DNA from: Planctomycetales bacterium
Lineage (GTDB): Bacteria; Planctomycetota; Planctomycetia; Planctomycetales; Planctomycetaceae
Assembly (NCBI GenBank): GCA_026400835.1
Contig: JAPLOA010000055.1
Coordinates: 124,001 to 188,000 of the forward strand
DNA: 64,000 nucleotides
Reading direction: 5' to 3'
Part shown: positions 1 to 8,897 of the stretch, piece by piece
Layout of the letters: the number at the start of each line of letters is the position of its first letter
Numbering within the stretch: the first letter of the stretch is position 1
Position numbers and translations under genes: made by a program
Notes under the pieces: generated by a model
The model's database searches: none
What the model was told of the DNA's origin: nothing
Seen by the model: the letters and a program-made list of their open reading frames with translations, nothing else

Positions 1-436
1 TCAGCGACAATTCGCCCGAACACGAAGGGCGTTTGATGGAGAGATCTGCGTCCAGTTGTCCATCCGTCGTTTTGGCGAAGGCGGAACTTGACGCGACGAT
101 CTGGAGAGTCTGGCGATGTCGCCGCGAGAACTCCGCGAAGAAGACTGCCGAATCGCAGTCTGCAGGAGGTGTGATTGTTCCCGTCAGTCGGATTCCGTCG
201 TACTGTTGCAGAGTCTTCCAGTCGGGTAACTGCAGACTGCTGATGACACGACTTGCTGAATCGGGCAGCGAAACCACCACCGTTGTTTCTGGTGCTGTCT
301 CTTCATAGTGAACGGTCTCTTCCGAATAGCCAGCCGCCGGAGCAGGAAACACGGGTTCTGATTGGCATCGCAGAAAGAGAAAGCCAAGGGCAGAAGTCAG
401 AACGACCGCAGTCGCTGTTCGTTTCACGAAAGGCAT
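1..436 (-). CDS. Secreted hypothetical protein (partial, C-terminus outside window)
   Basis: An open frame runs on the minus strand from an ATG at 436 to the left edge without a stop (145 codons). The product starts MPFVKRTATAVVLTSALGF, a basic n-region followed by a hydrophobic stretch, so it is probably exported or membrane-anchored; a Cys (residue 24) after the hydrophobic run could be a lipid site but the context is not a clean lipobox. The rest is soluble and Ser/Thr-rich. No family is recognised. It is the last of a leftward run of small genes. Confidence 0.6.
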   Translation of the reverse strand, partial: MPFVKRTATAVVLTSALGFLFLRCQSEPVFPAPAAGYSEETVHYEETAPETTVVVSLPDSASRVISSLQLPDWKTLQQYDGIRLTGTITPPADCDSAVFFAEFSRRHRQTLQIVASSSAFAKTTDGQLDADLSIKRPSCSGELSL

Positions 437-547
437 GTTTATCGAATCCTTGTCAGAAACAAACGGTCGGCTTTCGGAGGCGAAAACCGACCTTTGCACG
501 AGCAGATCGGGAGTTTGTAAAAACCTCAGTCAAGCGAGTTTTCTCTC

Positions 548-658
548 GCCACCGGGTTTACCCCGGTGGTTTACGGGCTTTTGCACTACACATGTCGCAC
601 CTGAATGAGGAACTGGAGTAGTGCAGAAGCCTCATTCCACCGGGGTAAACCCGGCGGC
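548..658. repeat. Long imperfect inverted repeat (family F)
   Basis: Left arm 548-589 and right arm 618-658 are reverse complements over about 40 bp with a short spacer. The core of the arms is CCGGGGTAAACCCGG, and the GTAGTGCA..AAGCC segment next to the spacer is also mirrored. The left arm contains its own smaller palindrome. It lies downstream of the small gene at 675-1055, so it could act as an RNA hairpin or terminator, but no T-run follows. Length and mismatch pattern look more like a palindromic mobile repeat. Confidence 0.75.
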
Positions 659-674
659 GTAGACTGTTTGATGG

Positions 675-1055
675 CTAATAGAAATCAATATTCGTCACAA
701 TTGCGTGTTGGTATTCGTTGGCCCAGACGAACGCAAAGTTGTCGCCTCGACGTCCGTAATCCACAACAACGCTTCCACGGGGCCCGCCAGCCCATTGACC
801 GAGGAAGGATGTTCTGCCTGTTGTGGAAGTATCGAAGATTGGCGTACCGCTTCGATTGAAGTGTCCGGCACCCACACTATGGCGGGTCATGCGAGGGCCA
901 CGGCCGGTCATGAAGCGAATCGATGAGCGAGGGTAAGATCCACCGCTTCGATAGCTGTCGATCGAAAAACCGCCACGTGAGAAAGTGGCCGCCTCGACAG
1001 TCTGCGACAGGAACATCTGTGTCGCCAGGGCCTTACAAGTCAGTGCTCTTTTCAT
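675..1055 (-). CDS. Small secreted hypothetical protein
   Basis: A 126-residue protein. An AAGGAG ribosome-binding site lies at good spacing upstream of the ATG at 1055, which supports a real gene. The N-terminus (MKRALTCKALATQMFLSQ) is a weak signal peptide ending near VEAA. The rest is rich in Gly, Ser, Arg and Thr with several aromatic residues and no recognisable domain. The same-strand neighbour to the right is a DUF1559 remnant; to the left is the long family F palindrome. No function can be assigned. Confidence 0.55.
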   Translation of the reverse strand: MKRALTCKALATQMFLSQTVEAATFSRGGFSIDSYRSGGSYPRSSIRFMTGRGPRMTRHSVGAGHFNRSGTPIFDTSTTGRTSFLGQWAGGPRGSVVVDYGRRGDNFAFVWANEYQHAIVTNIDFY

Positions 1056-1077
1056 CGGAAAATCTCCTTTCGAGAGA

Positions 1078-1416
1078 TCAGAAGGGGGAACGGTAGTGAC
1101 TGGATTCCCTTGAACCCATTTCTACCCAGATCGTTACATCAATGTCGTGGCTCACAAACTGCACGTGCCCATCTGCGAACGCGACGTTGACTCCGCCGGG
1201 ATGCAGACTGGTGGCTGTGTAGATTCCCGTCATCACCGAACTGCCGTTGGTGCAGCTTGGGCGATTGGGCGTGAGTGTGTGCGTATACAAAGCTGTTCCC
1301 AGCGAGTGAACACTTTGCGACTCATTCACTCGCTGGCGCGTCGGGCTTGTATTCTCAACGATTCTCGTGAACATGGCGCTGTCCAGATAAGGTACCGATG
1401 TCAAAACGTCATCCAC
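1078..1416 (-). pseudogene. C-terminal fragment of a DUF1559 (prepilin-like) protein
   Basis: The last ~65 residues match the conserved end of planctomycete DUF1559/SBP_bac_10 proteins: a LTPNRPSC segment, then LHPGGVNVAFADGHVQFVS, then a V-W-x-x-MGSR ending. Full family members have an N-terminal prepilin helix and about 300 residues, all missing here; the upstream space is occupied by the opposite-strand gene at 1398. The in-frame residues before the family match (TSPTRQRVNES) are the translation of a family A palindromic repeat, so the repeat sits at the break. Interpreted as a truncated gene rather than a functional protein. Confidence 0.8.
1299..1353. repeat. Family A (RAYT-linked) palindromic repeat, solitary copy
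   Basis: CCAGCGAGTGAA at 1299-1310 pairs with TTCACTCGCTGG at 1325-1336 to form a hairpin, and the conserved flank GCGTCGGGCTTGTATT follows to 1353. The same CACTCGCTGGCGCGTCGGGC core occurs five more times around the transposase at 20.4-20.9 kb. This copy lies inside the broken DUF1559 fragment. Confidence 0.85.
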
Positions 1417-2411
1417 TGATTCGATTCGCAGATCTGTTTGGCGGGATCGCTGTCGCGGGATCGTCTGTGGCGATGATCGCGAGCTATCACTGGATCGCGG
1501 ATCTGGCTTCGCAGCTTCGGGTGCAGTATCTGATCATGCTGCTTCCGGTGATGGGGATCTGGGTCTGGACGCGTTACCATAAGGCGGCCATCGTTGGCGG
1601 ACTGGCGATGGGTGTGAACCTGTGCTTCATTGTGCCGTATTTCATCCCGCAGGACCGAGTAACGTCGGAGTCGATCAGGAATGCAGACGTCGGCCAGAGT
1701 CACGTTCGTCTTCTGTTGCTGAACGTTCTGAGGACCAATTCACAGCTCAAAGAAACCCTCAGGGAGGTGCAGACTCACAACGCCGATCTTGTGTTCCTGA
1801 TGGAAGTCTCACCAGACTGGAAGCCGATTCTGGAATCCGTTCGTGCAGAGTTTCCCCATCAGAAACAGATCCTGCGAGACGATTACACGGGTGTGGCATT
1901 TCTTTCGAAGTATCCGTGGATAACAGCGGAAGTCATTGACACAGAAGACGCTAACCCGCCCCTGGAAATCCGCTTCTCACAAATGGCCGGGCAATCGCAG
2001 CCATTTCAGCTCATCGCGACACATCCACTTCCACCGATCAGCCCCGACCTGACAGCATCGCGGGATTCGCAGTTGTCGACATTGGCGGAACGATGTAGAA
2101 GCAATCCGCCATCCCTGCTTGTCGGCGACTTCAATCTGGCGCCGTGGTCACCAAGGTTCGAGCCGATTCTGAAGTCCGGACAACTGACCGATGCGTCCCT
2201 CGGCTACGGGTTGACTCCCACACTGACGCCGCTGCCAACGCTGTCGGGCGGGTTAAAGGTTGATCATGTTCTTGTCTCGCGGGATGTGACTGTGCGTGAT
2301 TATTCCGTTCGTCCCTGCCGGCATTCGGACCACACAATCGTGATCGTCGATTTCAGGATCGAGTCCACACCCCAGCCGCCAGCCTCCGCCGTGATCCGCA
2401 ACGCCCGGTAG
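1398..2411 (+). CDS. Membrane-anchored endonuclease/exonuclease/phosphatase (EEP) family protein
   Basis: A 337-residue protein. Residues ~10-84 form about three hydrophobic segments; residues ~100-322 are an EEP (DNase I-like) phosphohydrolase domain. The catalytic set is visible: Asn109 in LLLLNV, Glu136 in FLMEVS, His209 in ATHPL, Asp244/Asn246 in LVGDFN, and Asp311-His312 in SDH near the end. The family cleaves phosphodiester or phosphate-ester bonds with Mg2+; the substrate here is unknown. This N-terminal-membrane layout is common in bacterial EEP proteins with the active domain facing outward. The start overlaps the end of the opposite-strand DUF1559 fragment by 19 bp. It appears intact. 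Confidence 0.9.
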   Translation: MSKRHPLIRFADLFGGIAVAGSSVAMIASYHWIADLASQLRVQYLIMLLPVMGIWVWTRYHKAAIVGGLAMGVNLCFIVPYFIPQDRVTSESIRNADVGQSHVRLLLLNVLRTNSQLKETLREVQTHNADLVFLMEVSPDWKPILESVRAEFPHQKQILRDDYTGVAFLSKYPWITAEVIDTEDANPPLEIRFSQMAGQSQPFQLIATHPLPPISPDLTASRDSQLSTLAERCRSNPPSLLVGDFNLAPWSPRFEPILKSGQLTDASLGYGLTPTLTPLPTLSGGLKVDHVLVSRDVTVRDYSVRPCRHSDHTIVIVDFRIESTPQPPASAVIRNAR

Positions 2412-2632
2412 ACCTTGTCTCGATCAGCAGCATCATTTCCGCACAGACGCCGATAAACCGGTGGCAACGTTCCGCCTCCCTGCCTGTGTGACTGGGCTGT
2501 ACGCAAAGCCGCTCGTCGGGTTCATCCATTCAGCGAGCGGTGTAGCGTGAGCGATCCGTGTCCTGCGATTTCAGATTTTCGATTGGAGAGTTTTGATTGC
2601 ACGCAGACCTGCAATCTGCAATCACCAATTTT

Positions 2633-3035
2633 CACGGAGGGCTCACGGCCAGCCGCTCGCCAGTGCATCATGTCGCCGAGCGAAAGAGGTTGTTACAGCA
2701 CGTCCGTTATTTCCCCGCTGGCCAGTCCGATGATCACATCATCGAGGGCTCGGAAGTACCAGTCGGTCCCGTTGCCGCCGATCAGTGAGTCGTCGTCTCC
2801 CGCGTCGTTCAGCACATTCACTTTCGCCTTTAAGGAGACGACAGGAGATCCTATCGCGTCAGCGATCAGTGTCCTGCAATTGTCTGCGTTCACCAAACCG
2901 CAATTACGCAGACCGACACGGAGGGCTTATGCCCAGCCGCTCGCCCGGCGAAAGAGGGTGTTACAGCACGTCCGTGATTTCCCCGCTGGCCAGTACGATG
3001 ATCACATCATCGAGCGCCCTTAGATACCAGTCGGT
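2633..3035. repeat. Direct duplication of a gene tail and its downstream flank
   Basis: Segments 2633-2767 and 2917-3035 are near copies: both run from CACGGAGGGCT through CCAGCCGCTCGCC, a CGAAAGAGG stretch, and on into the coding tail ending at TACCAGTCGGT. Read on the minus strand each encodes the same C-terminus (GTDWY-RALDDVII-LASGEITDVL). Because non-coding flank is included, the duplication happened at DNA level and is not an internal protein repeat. Confidence 0.8.
2693..2896 (-). pseudogene. Detached tail of a calcium-binding-repeat protein
   Basis: An open frame of 67 residues ends in NDAGDDDSLIGGNGTDWY, then RALDDVIIGLASGEITDVL. The GxxGxD-type composition and the shared C-terminus with the adjacent broken gene show it is a copy of the 3' end of a hemolysin-type repeat gene. 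There is no upstream part and no ribosome-binding site, so it is unlikely to be made as a protein. Confidence 0.6.
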
Positions 3036-3880
3036 TCCAAATTCGCCCTCCAAGGCCACCCACGATGTTTTTAACTACGTTCAGCGCATTCCGGTTCAGA
3101 GTCCGTCCCGTGTGAACATCCTGAATCGACAACGTGCCAGGGTTCAATTCGATCGGTGCCGAAATGATTGCAAAACTCAGCGTATCGGTTCGCTGGTTCG
3201 CCAACTCACTCACCTGATCGGCTTCCGAGGGTGTGGCTGTCCCAAAGAAGAATGAGTCATCATTCAGGCCGCCCGAAAGAATATCACTGCCACCCAGCCC
3301 GTTCTGTTTATCGTTACCGGTACCGCCCAGCAGAGTATTGCCAAGACTATTTCCCGTCAGCGTGTCCGCTCCGGAACCGCCCGTGACATTCTCGAACGTA
3401 GTCGCCGAGCCCAGAATCAGACTCAGATTGGTCGGATGCACTACCTGAGTTCCAGTCGTTCCAAGGTTGAGCGATATACCCGAGGCCGTCAGGGTCGTTC
3501 CGTCGCTGCGACCAATCAGGCTATGGCGGACTTCCAGTTTCGTGGCGGGAGTGTCTGGAGCGGTGAAGTCGGGATTCGACGCGGCCGTGTTGCCCGCCAT
3601 GATCGAGTAATGAATCATGAGCTTCTTATCCGTGGCGTCCACACGAAAACCGATTCCGCCGACCGCACATGGAGCGGAATTGCCGGTGATGGTGCTGTTG
3701 ACGATGGTCACCACCGAGTCATTGAACCTGACGCCGCCGCCATCAGAATTGGTTCCCGTCACTTAGTTTTCCGAGACTGTGCTGTTGGTCAGCTTGAAGG
3801 TGCCGGTTGAATCGAAACGGATGCCGCCCCCGCTGTGTGTGGTTGGGCTGCCTTGACCAGCGGCTACCTTCTCAGACCGC
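2961..3880 (-). pseudogene. Broken secreted beta-helix / hemolysin-type calcium-binding repeat gene
   Basis: Minus-strand reading gives GGGIRF-type and NSTITGNSA-type repeats of a right-handed beta-helix (polymorphic outer membrane protein type), followed by calcium-binding nonapeptides (GGSGADTLTGNSLGNTLLGG). An in-frame TAA at 3763-3765 follows ...NSTVSEN and the same frame resumes at once with VTGTNSDGGG, so one base turned a sense codon into a stop. Near 3048 the frame slips: the protein should continue into GTDWYLRALDD..GEITDVL, stopping at 2961-2963, but the current frame runs off into RIWNRLVSKGAR. Upstream of about 3880 the reading decays. It is the 3' remnant of what was probably a very large secreted adhesin-like protein. 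Confidence 0.8.
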
Positions 3881-3979
3881 GTCGCGGTGAATCACAATAA
3901 TCGTCCCGGGAGCCTGAAAACTGCGCTGTCACCTTGCAATGCTGGGTCGCGCACTCGATGTAGAGTAGAACTGGTTTTG

Positions 3980-4189
3980 TCAGGTGTTCTTTGCTTTGCG
4001 CTGCATTTCTCTCAAATCACCCAAATATGATGACTCGAGTGCATTCAGGTCATGAAGCAAGTCTGCGTTCAGTCCGCCGTTCGAAACATCACCCAGTTGT
4101 AATCGCAATTCACGCGTCAAACTTTCGAGCTGAGTTCGGTAGCCCTGAACATTTGGCTGCGGCGGACGTTTCCAGAAAAACAAGTTCAC
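3980..4189 (-). CDS. Small hypothetical protein, possibly a remnant
   Basis: A 69-residue frame with a GTG start and no clear ribosome-binding site. The predicted protein is amphipathic and charged (MNLFFWKRPPQPNVQGYR, then a helical Leu/Arg/Glu stretch), which looks protein-like. The frame overlapping upstream to about 4334 also has plausible amino acid content in another phase, so this may be the 3' end of a frameshifted gene. No family is recognised. The interval 4190-4579 otherwise holds only the upstream region of the next gene. Confidence 0.3.
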   Translation of the reverse strand: MNLFFWKRPPQPNVQGYRTQLESLTRELRLQLGDVSNGGLNADLLHDLNALESSYLGDLREMQRKAKNT

Positions 4190-4579
4190 AACAGTCGTCT
4201 CCAGTGCTGTCGTTCGTTCTGCTGTCGCTCAGCACGGCCGAGCCCAATTTCTGATCCACGGAACCAAACTCGCGCGAACGACGATGGACAAGAAACTGTT
4301 CTACGAACAGCCCGGAATCCGACGCAACGGCCAATTTTGAATGCGATCAATCCTTGCCAATAAGCTTAGAGAACAACGACCGCTTCTGAGTCCGATGCGA
4401 ACTTTCCAGAAATGTTGCATAACGACAACAGCAGCCTTCCCGTGAGACTACTGGAACCCATAAAAACCGACCAAACCCAGTCAACCTGAGCCTGAAGCGC
4501 AAGCCAAAAGTGTTTCATCATCTCGGCCAGCCTCTCGGGCTCAGGAGCAATATTAAATTGGATCCAAAGACTGTAACCA

Positions 4580-5419
4580 ATGAAAATGAAACCTGTATTC
4601 AAAGCTGTTGTTGTCTTACTATTCGCCTTGAGTTCGAGTCCGTTCAGCGGTTCTCGAAACCTCCGCGCTGACGAACTAAAGACTGTCGCCCCCCTGCCGG
4701 CGCCGCTTGAGAACGCTCATGCTCACAACGACTATCTGCACAAACGCCCGTTGCTTGATGCACTTGACCACGGCTTTACCAGCATCGAAGCGGATGTCTT
4801 TCCGGTCGAGGGCCAACTCCTGGTCGCCCATACATTTCTGGAGCTGTCAAAAGAAAAGACTTTGGAAGGCCTTTACCTCAAACCTCTGCGAGACATCGCC
4901 AAACGAAACGGTGGCAGTATTTACGGCGATGGCATACCGATCATTTTGCTCGTTGACATCAAGACCAAAGGTGTGGAGGCGTATGCTCTTCTGGATTCTT
5001 TGCTGAAATCATACGACGACATTGTCTCAAGCCATCTCGACGGAGAACTTCGGGAGAAAGCTGTCACAATCATTATCAGCGGTGATCGACCTCGAGCAGA
5101 GATCGAAAAATCCAATCCACGTTATGCCGCCATTGATGGACGGCTCGGTGATCTGGAATTCAGCCACTCGGCGTCTCTCATCCCGTTGATCAGTGACAAC
5201 TGGGGCAATCACTTTACGTATCGCGGCCAGGGCGAGATGCCAGCAGCCGAACGCGAAAAGCTGGCGGCTATCGTAAAAAAATGTCACGAGCAAGGCCGTC
5301 GACTCCGCTTTTGGGCCACGCCTGAAAACTCAACGCTCTGGACTGAGCTGCAGAATGCCGGCGTCGATCTGATTGGCACAGATGATCTGGACGCTCTGCA
5401 GAAGCACCTTCAGGAATAA
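4580..5419 (+). CDS. Secreted glycerophosphodiester phosphodiesterase-like (AIM6/PLC-like) protein
   Basis: 279 residues with a signal peptide (MKMKPVFKAVVVLLFALSSS, cleavage near residue 30). The mature start NAHAHNDYLHKRPL, then TSIEADVF and LLVAHT, matches the TIM-barrel GDPD/PI-PLC-like family that includes yeast AIM6, where the His-x-His-Asn-Asp and Glu-x-Asp residues bind the metal and phosphate. The C-terminal FWATPE and GVDLIGTDD are the usual last barrel strands. Probably cleaves a phosphodiester or lipid head group outside the cytoplasm; substrate unknown. Transcribed alone; the next gene is convergent 31 bp away. Confidence 0.85.
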   Translation: MKMKPVFKAVVVLLFALSSSPFSGSRNLRADELKTVAPLPAPLENAHAHNDYLHKRPLLDALDHGFTSIEADVFPVEGQLLVAHTFLELSKEKTLEGLYLKPLRDIAKRNGGSIYGDGIPIILLVDIKTKGVEAYALLDSLLKSYDDIVSSHLDGELREKAVTIIISGDRPRAEIEKSNPRYAAIDGRLGDLEFSHSASLIPLISDNWGNHFTYRGQGEMPAAEREKLAAIVKKCHEQGRRLRFWATPENSTLWTELQNAGVDLIGTDDLDALQKHLQE

Positions 5420-5450
5420 AACATGATCGCCAATTCCCGGACCGTATTCC

Positions 5451-7778
5451 TCAGCGTTGTGGAAGTTGCTTTACATCGATCCCCGGCATCACGGGCGTCA
5501 TCTTGGGGCCTTCAAAATCAAGCAACGCCGAAGATGACCATTCCGATGTCTCGTTGCCCGTGCCGTCGGCTGACGGATTCTGTTCATCGAAAATTAATTC
5601 CGCCAGCAAAACGCTGTTATCCGTGAGTTGTGGCTCCGGAAGACTGACGGGCTGACGCAACCGAGGATCGATATACACAACCGGCGTCACGGTCGGTGGC
5701 ACAATCGCCGGATTTCCGGATTCCCCAGCCTGAAGCTGAACACGAATCGCATCGGGGCTCCACGCATCCGGAATTCGCAATCGCAGAACCGCCATCTGTG
5801 GTGAGTAGACAGATTCGGACGAAGCCAGATTCAATTCAAGACTGCGAATACCATTATCATGGATCATCGCGTCGAGCAGGCTGAAGCCGAATCGCTGAGT
5901 CACATTTCGGGCCGTCACGCTCCAATTCGTCGCATCACCCTTCTGGAACTCACATAGAATGCCGCTGCCTCGATTCGCCAGCAGAACGTTCTGCAATTCC
6001 AATCGACGCGGCGGATGATTGAGTGACAGGCCATAGCCACCACCAGCAAACACCGAATTGCGAACCAGCACAACGCCTTCAGCGTCGGCCAGTTTCAGCC
6101 ACGCAAGACCTTCAAAGTCATCAGACCGGGCTGGCGATTGAATGACGCAACCTTCAATTGTCAATGACGCAGACTGAATCTCAAGGAGCTGACGAAACCT
6201 CTTCTGCTCGGGATACGGAGCCAATATCGCGCCCGATTCAGCCTGCTGACTGATACTCACACCGCGAAGTTCGACCGCGCGAGCTCGCAGTTGCCAGCGA
6301 ACATTCTCCGGCACGACAATCTGAGCCACCGGCGACTGCTCACACAGAATTCGAAGTGTCCCCGGAAACTGACAGGGAGCCGCCAGATATTGCTTCCCCG
6401 ACTCCAGTCGAATTACACCTTCCGCATCGACCTTTGGCAGCATTGATGGACCAGCGTCAGGCATGACAGCTTCGCCCTGCCCTGAAGGCGGCTCAACTGA
6501 CTTCATGCCAACAACGGAAGACTCTGGCCGCAGTCCGAGGCGGAGAGTTTTGGGAAGAACCCCTGATCGCGCTGTCAGAAAAACAAGAACGCACAGCACC
6601 GCAGTTGCCGTTACCGGCCAGCGCCATGATCCGGATTTACTCCGACGACGAACAACGGGACGCGATTTCGATCGGAGTGAATGATCAGGCATCGAGCGAG
6701 CGATCGCACGGCAGTGGCGCAGGCCACCACCAGAATGTGGCCGCCACGATTTCAGCACTTCGGCCGCACTGGCAGGCCGCAGCTCAGGCGAACGGCGAGT
6801 CATCGACATGATGATGCGAGACATCCACTCCGGACAATCCGGCACCGGGCCTCGGACATCAACAATGTCATGGTCCTTCTGCTTCATAACTCGAGTGATC
6901 GGATCAGCGGAGAGAACCACTGGGCGGCTCGTCAACAAATGCCACAACAGGCATCCCAGCGAATACAGTTCACTGCGAGTATCAGCCAGGCGTCCGGTTC
7001 CGATTTGTTCCGGAGCGACACCGTCGCAATCACGCAGTGTGATCCGATCAGACAGAGCAAATTGAGGCTGCAGGAATCGACGCACAAATGGATCGACCAG
7101 ATGAACTCTTCCCGCAGGATCCAGTCGCACATTTCGAGCCACGATGTCGCCGTGCAGCAGTCGCACGGACTCCAGCCACGCGAGCATCGTCAGAAGTTCG
7201 CGACCAATCTCGGCGACAGCCGGCCACGGAAGTCGACCACCACGAATCAGCAGTTCTTCCATGGACCAGCCGTGAAGATAAGGGGACACCAGAAACGAAG
7301 AAGCGGCGGATTCCAAACCGGCGGCATTTGGGGAGTTGGAAGAATTCTGAGTAACAAGTTCGATCGGCAGTGCCAGACCCGCAGGAGCCGAACTTCGGCA
7401 ACGATCGATTGAAGCCAGCAGATCGGCGGTGCGAGACTCAGAACCTTGTCCTGTCCGCGAATCATGAGGCATCAATGACCGCAGAATCACGCTTAATTTA
7501 TGACGTGAGTCGCTGGCCAGGAAGGTGGCTCGCCCGAGCGGTTCTTTGCAGAAAAATCGGCCGACGACAACCTTCTGGAGGTCATCGCCCACGATTTGGT
7601 CGGCCTGCCACGGGGTCAGAAGTTTGCGTTCAACCAGGGCATCCAGCCACACCGAATCAAAGTCGGGCAGGTCATGACTGAGTCGCCGAACCAAAGGCTC
7701 ACACGAATCGAGTTCGGCTCGATGACAGAGACCACTGGATGTAAGCAGGTTCAGGAGTTTTTCTGAAGGAGATCGCAT
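5451..7778 (-). CDS. Kinase-like (probable pseudokinase) membrane protein with beta-helix ectodomain
   Basis: 775 residues in four parts. Residues 1-70 are the planctomycete kinase N-terminal module (ALVERKLLTPWQADQI). Residues ~70-345 have a protein kinase fold but degraded motifs: the glycine loop is lost (CKEPLGRATFLA), the VAIK lysine position is Arg100, HRD is HGD (209-211), DFG is DPF (229-231); Asn216 and an APE motif (VAPEQ) remain. One membrane helix lies at ~387-405. Residues ~455-720 look like a parallel beta-helix (pectate-lyase-like) domain. Probably a transmembrane signalling or scaffold protein with little or no phosphotransfer. It follows the YheT-like gene by 33 bp on the same strand, so they are probably co-transcribed. 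Confidence 0.8.
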   Translation of the reverse strand: MRSPSEKLLNLLTSSGLCHRAELDSCEPLVRRLSHDLPDFDSVWLDALVERKLLTPWQADQIVGDDLQKVVVGRFFCKEPLGRATFLASDSRHKLSVILRSLMPHDSRTGQGSESRTADLLASIDRCRSSAPAGLALPIELVTQNSSNSPNAAGLESAASSFLVSPYLHGWSMEELLIRGGRLPWPAVAEIGRELLTMLAWLESVRLLHGDIVARNVRLDPAGRVHLVDPFVRRFLQPQFALSDRITLRDCDGVAPEQIGTGRLADTRSELYSLGCLLWHLLTSRPVVLSADPITRVMKQKDHDIVDVRGPVPDCPEWMSRIIMSMTRRSPELRPASAAEVLKSWRPHSGGGLRHCRAIARSMPDHSLRSKSRPVVRRRSKSGSWRWPVTATAVLCVLVFLTARSGVLPKTLRLGLRPESSVVGMKSVEPPSGQGEAVMPDAGPSMLPKVDAEGVIRLESGKQYLAAPCQFPGTLRILCEQSPVAQIVVPENVRWQLRARAVELRGVSISQQAESGAILAPYPEQKRFRQLLEIQSASLTIEGCVIQSPARSDDFEGLAWLKLADAEGVVLVRNSVFAGGGYGLSLNHPPRRLELQNVLLANRGSGILCEFQKGDATNWSVTARNVTQRFGFSLLDAMIHDNGIRSLELNLASSESVYSPQMAVLRLRIPDAWSPDAIRVQLQAGESGNPAIVPPTVTPVVYIDPRLRQPVSLPEPQLTDNSVLLAELIFDEQNPSADGTGNETSEWSSSALLDFEGPKMTPVMPGIDVKQLPQR

Positions 7779-7811
7779 CCGTGCGTATCGACACTCAGGA
7801 AAGAAAAATCA

Positions 7812-8897
7812 CTAGGTCAAAAGCCAGTCGATCAATCGCCAGTCCATCCAGCGTCGATCCGGATCTATGCCACTACGTCCGATGAAGCCCAGGTGACCAC
7901 CATGCTTCGTCAGGCACAGGCTGACATTGGTGGGCAGCTTCAGATCGAGGAATGGCTTTGAGCATACCACGGGGTCATCTTCGGCCGCCAGAATCGTTGT
8001 GTGAACTCGAATCTGGTCAATCACTCGCGCTGATGACGCCTGATTGTAATAATCGTCAGCCGATTCAAAACCAGACGCCGGGGCTGTGTAGAGTTCGTCG
8101 AAATCATACAGTCGACGTGGAAGTTGACGCACCATTGCCAAAGGCAGATGATCCTTCCAGAGCGGACTATTTGCGATCTGACTGATCAGCAGTCTCGTAA
8201 AGTACCAGTCATAACGCTGGCCCATGGAGGATGAATTCAAACGAGCCGCACAGCGATGCAGGTCGATCGGAGGGCAAACCGCGACAGCTCGAAACAGGCA
8301 GAGAGGTAACTCATCCGGATTCTCTCCCAGATATCTCAGCAACAGATTACCGCTCAGTGAAAATCCGGCAATAGAAACGGGAGACCCTGGACAGAGTCGC
8401 TCAAGCATCTGCACTGCTGAAGCGACATCTTCCGTGCGCCCCGCATGGTACGGATTCCTTGCCAACAGCGCTCCCGCACCGCAACCTCGATGATCCAATC
8501 GAAAAACACGAATGCCCTGAGACATCAGGCGGCTTGTAAGACGCACCATGTAGCCGCTCTGATGTGAGCCACAAAGTCCGTGCATCAGCAGTACGGTATG
8601 GTCGCCACGCTGCCAGCCCGCAGGACAGTTGTCATGCATAACAACAAGGTCCCCATCATTCAGTCGCAATCGTCGCTCGGTCGTTCCGTACAACTTCACT
8701 CTCGACGGAAACAAAGTTCCCCAAAGCGTTTGACGATGTGCTCCACCCAGCCCAATCGCAGGCTGAAACTGAGGAACACCGGGCGAAGAATCGAGGGGCA
8801 TGATCATTGGAGCGGAGTCTGCAAGGAGACGACGAATCTGCTCGCTGTCCACCGCAGACTCTGTCGCTGATCCCTGATATCGGTCTGCTCCGCTCAT
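7812..8897 (-). CDS. YheT-like alpha/beta hydrolase
   Basis: 361 residues. The family signature is clear: HRQTLWGTLFP near residue 54, oxyanion region LLMHGLCGSHQSGYM, DHRGCG, nucleophile Ser180 in AGFSLSGN, acidic residue in ILAAEDDPVV (~305), and catalytic His in KHGGHLGF (~334). YheT/EMB8 proteins are probable esterases or lipases of unknown natural substrate. No signal peptide, so cytoplasmic. First gene of an apparent two-gene unit with the kinase-like gene downstream. The proposed ATG at 8897 gives a normal family length. Confidence 0.9.
   Translation of the reverse strand: MSGADRYQGSATESAVDSEQIRRLLADSAPMIMPLDSSPGVPQFQPAIGLGGAHRQTLWGTLFPSRVKLYGTTERRLRLNDGDLVVMHDNCPAGWQRGDHTVLLMHGLCGSHQSGYMVRLTSRLMSQGIRVFRLDHRGCGAGALLARNPYHAGRTEDVASAVQMLERLCPGSPVSIAGFSLSGNLLLRYLGENPDELPLCLFRAVAVCPPIDLHRCAARLNSSSMGQRYDWYFTRLLISQIANSPLWKDHLPLAMVRQLPRRLYDFDELYTAPASGFESADDYYNQASSARVIDQIRVHTTILAAEDDPVVCSKPFLDLKLPTNVSLCLTKHGGHLGFIGRSGIDPDRRWMDWRLIDWLLT

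Noticed and set aside
4366-4602. 78-residue minus-strand frame overlapping the start of the GDPD-like gene
   Set aside because: It occupies the upstream region and start of a well-supported gene, has no ribosome-binding site and matches nothing known.
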